Of a DNA stretch of 64,000 nt, positions 59,986 to 64,000 are shown piece after piece. Numbering within the stretch: the stretch's first letter is position 1; each line of letters starts with the position of its first letter. The notes under the pieces were generated by a model. That model had not been told where the DNA came from. It saw nothing but the letters and a program-made list of their open reading frames with translations, and did not search any database. Location of the stretch: the NCBI RefSeq assembly GCF_016342785.1, contig NZ_JAEINH010000004.1, forward strand, positions 248,001 through 312,000, in the 5' to 3' direction. Position numbers and translations under genes: made by a program. The DNA is from Sanguibacter suaedae (GTDB taxonomy: Bacteria; Actinomycetota; Actinomycetes; Actinomycetales; Cellulomonadaceae).

Positions 59986-61293
59986 GTGCGTCTCTCAGTC
60001 ATCGGATGCGGGTACCTCGGCGCGGTCCACGCGGCCTGCATGGCCACGCTCGGCCACGACGTCGTGGGCATCGACGTCGACCCCCGCAAGATCGACGCCC
60101 TGTCCCGGGGCGAGGCCCCGTTCTTCGAGCCCGGACTGCCCGAGCTCCTCGCCGAGGCCATGGCCACCGGTCGCCTGACGTTCTCCACGGACATCGCCGA
60201 CGCAGCAGGTGCGTCCGTGCACTTCGTCTGCGTGGGGACCCCGCAGAAGGACGGCGAGTACGCCGCGGACCTGCGCTACGTGGACGCGTCCGTGACGTCG
60301 CTCCTGCCCCACCTGTCCGCGGAGGATCTCGTCGTGGGCAAGTCCACGGTGCCCGTGGGCACCGCGGCGCGTCTCGCCGCCCTCGTCGAGGAGGTCGGGG
60401 CCTCCCTCGCCTGGAACCCGGAGTTCCTCCGCGAGGGGTACGCCGTCAAGGACACCCTCACGCCGGACCGCTTCGTGTACGGGGTTGCGCCGGGCGACGC
60501 CGGGAAGCGCGCCGCCGACGTCCTCGACACCGTCTACGCGCGTGCGCTCGCCGACGGCACGCCGCGCATCGTCACCGACTACGCGACGGCCGAGCTCGTC
60601 AAGGTCGCGGCCAACTCGTTCCTCGCCACGAAGATCTCGTTCATCAACGCCATGGCCGAGCTGTGCGAGGAGACCGGCGCGGACGTCACCCAGCTCGCCG
60701 ACGCCATCGGGCACGACGAGCGCATCGGGCGTCGCTTCCTCAACGCGGGCCTCGGGTTCGGGGGAGGGTGCCTGCCCAAGGACATCCGGGCGTTCATGGC
60801 GCGCGCCGGTGAGCTCGGCGCCGACCAGGCGGTGGCCTTCCTCAAGGAGGTCGACGCGATCAACGGGCGCCGCCGGGTGCGCATGGTGGACCTGGCCCGC
60901 GAGGTCAACGGCGGGTCGATCAAGGGACGCCGGATCGGCGTCCTCGGGGTCACCTTCAAGCCGAACAGCGACGACGTGCGCGACTCCCCGGCGCTCGACG
61001 TCGCCGTGCAGCTCGCGCTCCAGGGTGCGGACGTCGTCGTCACGGACCCCGAGGGCATCGCCAACGCCCGCGGACGCTACCCGGACCTCACGTACGTGGA
61101 GACCGTCGAGGAGGCCGTCCGGGACGCCGACTCCGTGCTGCTCCTCACGGAGTGGAAGGAGTACCGGGACCTCGTCCCGTCCGCCATCGGTGAGCTCGTG
61201 GCGCACCGCACCATCCTCGACGGGCGCAACGCGCTCGACCCGACGGTGTGGCGCGACGCCGGCTGGTCCTACCGCGCGCTCGGGCGCCCCTGA
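59986..61293 (+). CDS. ugd: UDP-glucose 6-dehydrogenase
   Basis: Oxidises UDP-glucose to UDP-glucuronate with two NAD+. The 435-residue protein has the Rossmann motif GCGYLG (7-12), VGTPQKDG, the WNPEFLREG segment and catalytic cysteine C262 in GFGGGCLPKD, the form typical of UDP-glucose enzymes and distinct from the GGHCIP form at 24427. A C-terminal UDP-binding domain includes GVTFKPNSDDVRDSP. GTG start with AAAGGA upstream. The product can serve as uronic acid donor for a teichuronic-type polymer. Confidence 0.95.
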   Translation: MRLSVIGCGYLGAVHAACMATLGHDVVGIDVDPRKIDALSRGEAPFFEPGLPELLAEAMATGRLTFSTDIADAAGASVHFVCVGTPQKDGEYAADLRYVDASVTSLLPHLSAEDLVVGKSTVPVGTAARLAALVEEVGASLAWNPEFLREGYAVKDTLTPDRFVYGVAPGDAGKRAADVLDTVYARALADGTPRIVTDYATAELVKVAANSFLATKISFINAMAELCEETGADVTQLADAIGHDERIGRRFLNAGLGFGGGCLPKDIRAFMARAGELGADQAVAFLKEVDAINGRRRVRMVDLAREVNGGSIKGRRIGVLGVTFKPNSDDVRDSPALDVAVQLALQGADVVVTDPEGIANARGRYPDLTYVETVEEAVRDADSVLLLTEWKEYRDLVPSAIGELVAHRTILDGRNALDPTVWRDAGWSYRALGRP

Positions 61294-61323
61294 CCGGTCC
61301 GTCCACGACCGTCCGACCACCGC

Positions 61324-61357
61324 CGGGCCCGGCGCGCCGACAAGCGCGCCGGGCCCG
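61324..61357. terminator. Bidirectional terminator hairpin
   Basis: A perfect 14-bp inverted repeat (61324-61337 and 61344-61357) with a six-base loop between the convergent ugd and TIGR03089 genes, ending seven bases before the stop of the latter. Confidence 0.85.
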
Positions 61358-61363
61358 CGTCGT

Positions 61364-62155
61364 TCACGCGCGGTGCGTGACCCGCTCGGTCTCGACGAGC
61401 CGGTCCGCCCGGGCCGGGTCCGCCGCGAGCTCCGCAGCGACGTCGGGGGCGAGGACGACGACCGAACCGTCCCGGTGCCAGCTCGCGAGGGCGGTGCGCA
61501 GAAGAGTTCCCGTCGTCCTCGCCGTCGCGTCCTGCAGCGCGAGGAGGAGCCGCCCGCCCCGGGTCTGCGTCCCGTCGTCGGTGGAGGCGCTCCCCTCGGG
61601 GGACCCGTCGTGATCGGCCCACCCCAGGAGGTCGGCGTGGCTCACCGTGGCCGCGACGCCGCCCCCGACGAGAGCGTCTGCCGACGGGTCGTGGGGCGGC
61701 AGGTAGCCGACGGTGTCCCCGTAGGTCATCACCGCGGCCGCGGCGTCGATGGCCCCGCGCGGGAGGTCGCCGTCGAAGCGGCGGGCGAGGGCGGGGAGCG
61801 AGACGACCACGAGCGCGGCCCGTCCGGCGGCCCGACGCCCCGGGACGTCGGTGACGACGACGTCGCCGGGCGCACCGTCCGCCCCGAGCCGGACGGTCGC
61901 TCCGCTCTGCCAGGTGCCGAGCGCCCACACGAGCGTGCGCCAGTGCGGCGGGAGATCGACGTCGACCACGGTGCCGGGCTCGGCGTCGAGCTCCTCGACG
62001 AGCAGGTTGGTGGTCTTCGCCACCCAGTTGGCGAGCACCGCACCCGAGAGCTCCACCCGCTCGCCGTCGGTCCCGTACCAGGTGAGCCGGGGGCGACCGG
62101 GGTCGGCGGCGAAGTTGTTCAGGACGGTCTGGAGCGATGTGGTGGAGGCTGGCAT
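61364..62155 (-). CDS. TIGR03089 family protein (stand-alone partial adenylation fold)
   Basis: Protein of 263 residues that fits the actinobacterial TIGR03089 family, which looks like the N-terminal part of AMP-binding enzymes without the rest. The start (LNNFAADPGRPRLTWYGTDGERVELSG) matches the acyl-adenylase fold. The usual Thr/Ser/Gly-rich phosphate-binding loop is not visible, and neither is the C-terminal domain. Enzymatic activity is therefore doubtful and no function is known to me. TACGCT lies six bases before the ATG at 62155. Its conserved place beside ugd and whiB2 genes is from memory of related genomes. Confidence 0.75.
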   Translation of the reverse strand: MPASTTSLQTVLNNFAADPGRPRLTWYGTDGERVELSGAVLANWVAKTTNLLVEELDAEPGTVVDVDLPPHWRTLVWALGTWQSGATVRLGADGAPGDVVVTDVPGRRAAGRAALVVVSLPALARRFDGDLPRGAIDAAAAVMTYGDTVGYLPPHDPSADALVGGGVAATVSHADLLGWADHDGSPEGSASTDDGTQTRGGRLLLALQDATARTTGTLLRTALASWHRDGSVVVLAPDVAAELAADPARADRLVETERVTHRA

Positions 62156-62161
62156 GGCCCC

Positions 62162-62167
62162 AGCGTA
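62162..62167 (-). promoter_or_regulatory. -10 element (TACGCT) for the TIGR03089 gene
   Basis: TACGCT on the minus strand ends six bases before the ATG at 62155, the usual leaderless spacing in this window. Confidence 0.45.
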
Positions 62168-62247
62168 GACGCCCGCCCGGGAGGGTCGACCCCTCGGGAG
62201 CCGCAGAATTTCACCCGCCCTGAGCGGCCCAAACAGCACAACTCGGC

Positions 62248-62276
62248 TTGACTCCCCGGTGTGACACGCGTGTAAT
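62248..62276 (+). promoter_or_regulatory. Sigma-70-type promoter for whiB2
   Basis: TTGACT (62248-62253) and TGTAAT (62271-62276) are separated by exactly 17 bases, the only full -35/-10 pair found in the window. The spacer and -10 overlap the 10-bp palindrome ACACGCGTGT (62264-62273), a possible operator. Transcription would begin near 62283 and give a leader of about 144 bases before the whiB2 ATG. Confidence 0.6.
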
Positions 62277-62373
62277 TTCACCTAGCGGTCAAGGGCTCGA
62301 AACGGTGCAGAAGTTGTGCAGTTCAGTGAAGATCTGTCCAGTTCGGCGTCTGTCCGCGACCCTGTGAAGCAAA

Positions 62374-62396
62374 CTTTTGACCAGACCTTTTGACCA
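62374..62396 (+). repeat. Two direct copies of CTTTTGACCA in the whiB2 leader
   Basis: CTTTTGACCA occurs at 62374-62383 and 62387-62396, 13 bases apart, about 30-50 bases before the whiB2 ATG. They may be a protein binding site, or a second promoter's -35 (TTGACC). Nothing in the sequence decides between these. Confidence 0.7.
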
Positions 62397-62426
62397 CGAC
62401 GACGGACGACGGAGGGGGCTACAGAC

Positions 62427-62759
62427 ATGTGGAACCTGCTCGACGAGGACGGGCCCTTCCCGTCCGACGCCCAGCAGCCGGGAGACGCCCCGCAGATCGC
62501 CCCCATCCTCCCGCTCTTCGGGTCGCTGGACGACGAGGCGCCCGCCGGTTGGCAGGAGCGAGCGCTGTGCGCCCAGACCGACCCGGAGGCGTTCTTCCCC
62601 GAGAAGGGCGGCTCCACCCGCGAGGCCAAGAAGGTCTGCGTCGGGTGCGAGGTCCGGTCCGAGTGCCTCGACTACGCGCTCGAGAACGACGAGCGGTTCG
62701 GCATCTGGGGCGGTCTCTCCGAGCGTGAGCGACGCAAGCTGAAGAAGCAGGCCATCTGA
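62427..62759 (+). CDS. whiB2: WhiB2/WhmD-type iron-sulphur transcription factor
   Basis: WhiB-family regulator of 110 residues. Four cysteines, C48, C71, C74 and C80, are in the conserved spacing and would hold a [4Fe-4S] cluster. GIWGG (92-96) and the basic end ERERRKLKKQ form the DNA- and sigma-binding region. ALCAQTDPEAFFPEKGGSTREAKK is close to WhmD of mycobacteria, needed for septation and cell division. GGAGGGGG lies eight bases before the ATG. A long leader with a promoter and direct repeats precedes it, and a hairpin terminator follows, so it is monocistronic. Confidence 0.96.
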   Translation: MWNLLDEDGPFPSDAQQPGDAPQIAPILPLFGSLDDEAPAGWQERALCAQTDPEAFFPEKGGSTREAKKVCVGCEVRSECLDYALENDERFGIWGGLSERERRKLKKQAI

Positions 62760-62770
62760 GAGAGCCTCCG

Positions 62771-62800
62771 AGGGCGGTCCCGGGTCACCGGGGCCGCCCT
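62771..62800 (+). terminator. Terminator hairpin after whiB2
   Basis: A 13-bp stem (62771-62783 and 62788-62800) with one G-T wobble and a four-base loop, 11 bases after the whiB2 stop. Confidence 0.8.
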
Positions 62801-62875
62801 TCGTCGTCCCTGCCCGCGCCACGCCGCGCCGAGGGAGGCCGTTTGGGCCCGGCGTGAGGCACCATGGTCGTCGGT

Positions 62876-64000
62876 ATGACATCTCCGGACCAGGCGCCCC
62901 CGGCGCACACGCCCCCCGAGCAGGCCCGCACCGGGTCGGTGACCGCCGTCGTCGTGACGCGCGGCACCACCCCGTACGTGGCCCACACGCTCGACGCCCT
63001 CCACGCCTCGACCATGCAGCCCGCGCGCGTGGTCGTCGTCGACGTCTCCGCGTCGGACGACCAGGGCTTCGACCTCGAGGTCGCCGACGGCACGACCGTC
63101 GTCCGCGCCCCCGGGGCGCGGACCTTCGGGGCCGCCGTGAGCGCTGCGGTCTCCGACGCGTCGGTGACCACCCCGTGGCTGTGGCTCCTCCACGACGACA
63201 GCGCGCCCGAGCGCGAGGCACTGCACCATCTCCTGCGGGCCCTGGAGCACACGTCGAACGTCGCGCTCGCGGGGGCCAAGCAGGTGCGCTGGGAGGACCC
63301 CGACGAGCTCATCGAGGTGGGCTTCACCACGTCGCGGAGCGGTCGCCGCATGACCGGCGTCGAGCCGGGGGAGCTCGACCAGGGCCAGCACGACGGCCGC
63401 GAGGACGTCCTCGCCGTCGGCCTCGCGGGTGCACTCGCCCGGACCGAGGTGTGGGTGGCGCTGGACGGGCCCGATCCCACCTACGGGCTGTTCGGCGACG
63501 GCCTCGACCTGTCCCGCCGCGCCCGCCTGGCCGGGCACCGGGTCATCGTCGTCCCCGACGCCGTGGTCCTCCACGCGCAGGGGTCGCTCACCGGTGTGCG
63601 GGACGTCCTCGGGTCGGAGCACGACGACGCGTCGACGGCCGACGAGGACCGCTCCGTGCCGGTCGGGGGTGGCCGCTCGACGCTCGCCCGCAGCGACCGG
63701 ACCTTCGGGGCGCGGCTGCGCTCCCAGCTCTACTACCTGGCGACGACCGTGTCCGGCTGGGTGCTGCCCTTCTTCCTCGTCGCGTCCGTCGTCGCAGGGC
63801 CGCCGCGCGCCCTCTACCGCATCGCCGTGAAGCAGCCGGGACAGGCCCTCGACGAGATCTGGGCGCCGCTGTGGCTGCTGGTCCGCGTCGGTCGCGTCCT
63901 CGGCGCGCGGCGTCGCATCGCGCGGACGTCCGTCGCCCCGCGCAGCCTGCTCACCCCCCTCACGGCCTCCACGCGCGACGTCCTCGGTCAGCTGCGGGAC
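62876..64000 (+). CDS. GT2 glycosyltransferase with membrane region (3' end outside window)
   Basis: Start of a large GT2-type protein; 375 residues are visible and the frame is open at the right edge. Residues 20-260 are GT2-like with TAVVVTRGTTPYVAHTLDAL, WLLHDDSAP (DXD equivalent) and ALAGAKQVRW. A hydrophobic segment near 290-310 (YYLATTVSGWVLPFFLVASVVAG) begins the membrane part. In actinomycetes very large GT2 membrane proteins lie beside whiB2 and act in cell-wall galactan or similar polymers; that comparison is from memory. An in-frame ATG four codons upstream at 62864 is possible. Confidence 0.83.
   Translation, partial: MTSPDQAPPAHTPPEQARTGSVTAVVVTRGTTPYVAHTLDALHASTMQPARVVVVDVSASDDQGFDLEVADGTTVVRAPGARTFGAAVSAAVSDASVTTPWLWLLHDDSAPEREALHHLLRALEHTSNVALAGAKQVRWEDPDELIEVGFTTSRSGRRMTGVEPGELDQGQHDGREDVLAVGLAGALARTEVWVALDGPDPTYGLFGDGLDLSRRARLAGHRVIVVPDAVVLHAQGSLTGVRDVLGSEHDDASTADEDRSVPVGGGRSTLARSDRTFGARLRSQLYYLATTVSGWVLPFFLVASVVAGPPRALYRIAVKQPGQALDEIWAPLWLLVRVGRVLGARRRIARTSVAPRSLLTPLTASTRDVLGQLRD

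Noticed and set aside
62374-62396. The two CTTTTGACCA copies as the start of a CRISPR array
   Set aside because: Only two copies, three bases apart, with no spacers or cas genes.

Overview
The window is about 70% G+C, almost fully coding, rich in GTG starts and four-base start/stop overlaps, and carries a WhiB2-type regulator, a GtrA protein and three LytR-CpsA-Psr (LCP) proteins. This points to an actinomycete, most likely order Micrococcales near Cellulomonas, Sanguibacter or Oerskovia; the genus is an inference from gene content. No transposases, phage genes, CRISPR arrays, tRNAs or rRNAs were seen.

Layout. 1-5.7 kb: a MacB/FtsX-type ABC transporter next to a DesK/NarL-class two-component system, then a divergent OmpR/EnvZ-class two-component system. 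5.7-8.1 kb: GtrA protein, purK and purE. 8.2-13.4 kb (minus): three tandem LCP proteins, a DUF2304 protein and a GT2 glycosyltransferase. 13.5-23.2 kb (plus): a WlbB/WlbC/WlbA-like set for a 2,3-diacetamido uronic acid nucleotide sugar, an ABC exporter and four GT4 enzymes. 23.0-31.1 kb: acyltransferase, UDP-HexNAc dehydrogenase, rmlB, methyltransferase, double-domain GT2 and a membrane GT-C candidate. 31.2-42.3 kb: Wzm/Wzt polysaccharide ABC exporter, a GT2-GT4 fusion, further GTs, an AglD-like membrane protein and a sugar epimerase. 42.3-48.6 kb: two large secreted proteins that share a ~100-residue repeat, one with an amidase domain and one with a lysozyme-like domain. 48.8-55.2 kb: DUF2142 membrane protein, GTs, a Wzx-like flippase and a second DUF2304-GT2 pair. 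55.2-62.2 kb: rmlC, rmlD, acyltransferase, rmlA, WbbL-like GT, UDP-glucose dehydrogenase and a stand-alone TIGR03089 protein. 62.4-64 kb: whiB2 and the start of another GT2.

Reading as a whole: from about 8 kb to the right edge this is one very large cell-surface glycopolymer locus. It can make dTDP-L-rhamnose (rmlA, B, C and D all present but scattered), UDP-glucuronate, and probably UDP-GlcNAc(3NAc)A. It assembles chains with about 16 glycosyltransferases, modifies them (two acyltransferases, one methyltransferase), exports them (Wzm/Wzt, a Wzx-like flippase, an MsbA/PglK-like exporter) and attaches them to peptidoglycan (three LCP proteins). The enzyme that loads the first sugar phosphate onto the lipid carrier is not in the window. 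Many starts have a TANNNT -10 element 6-9 bases upstream, which suggests widespread leaderless transcription.
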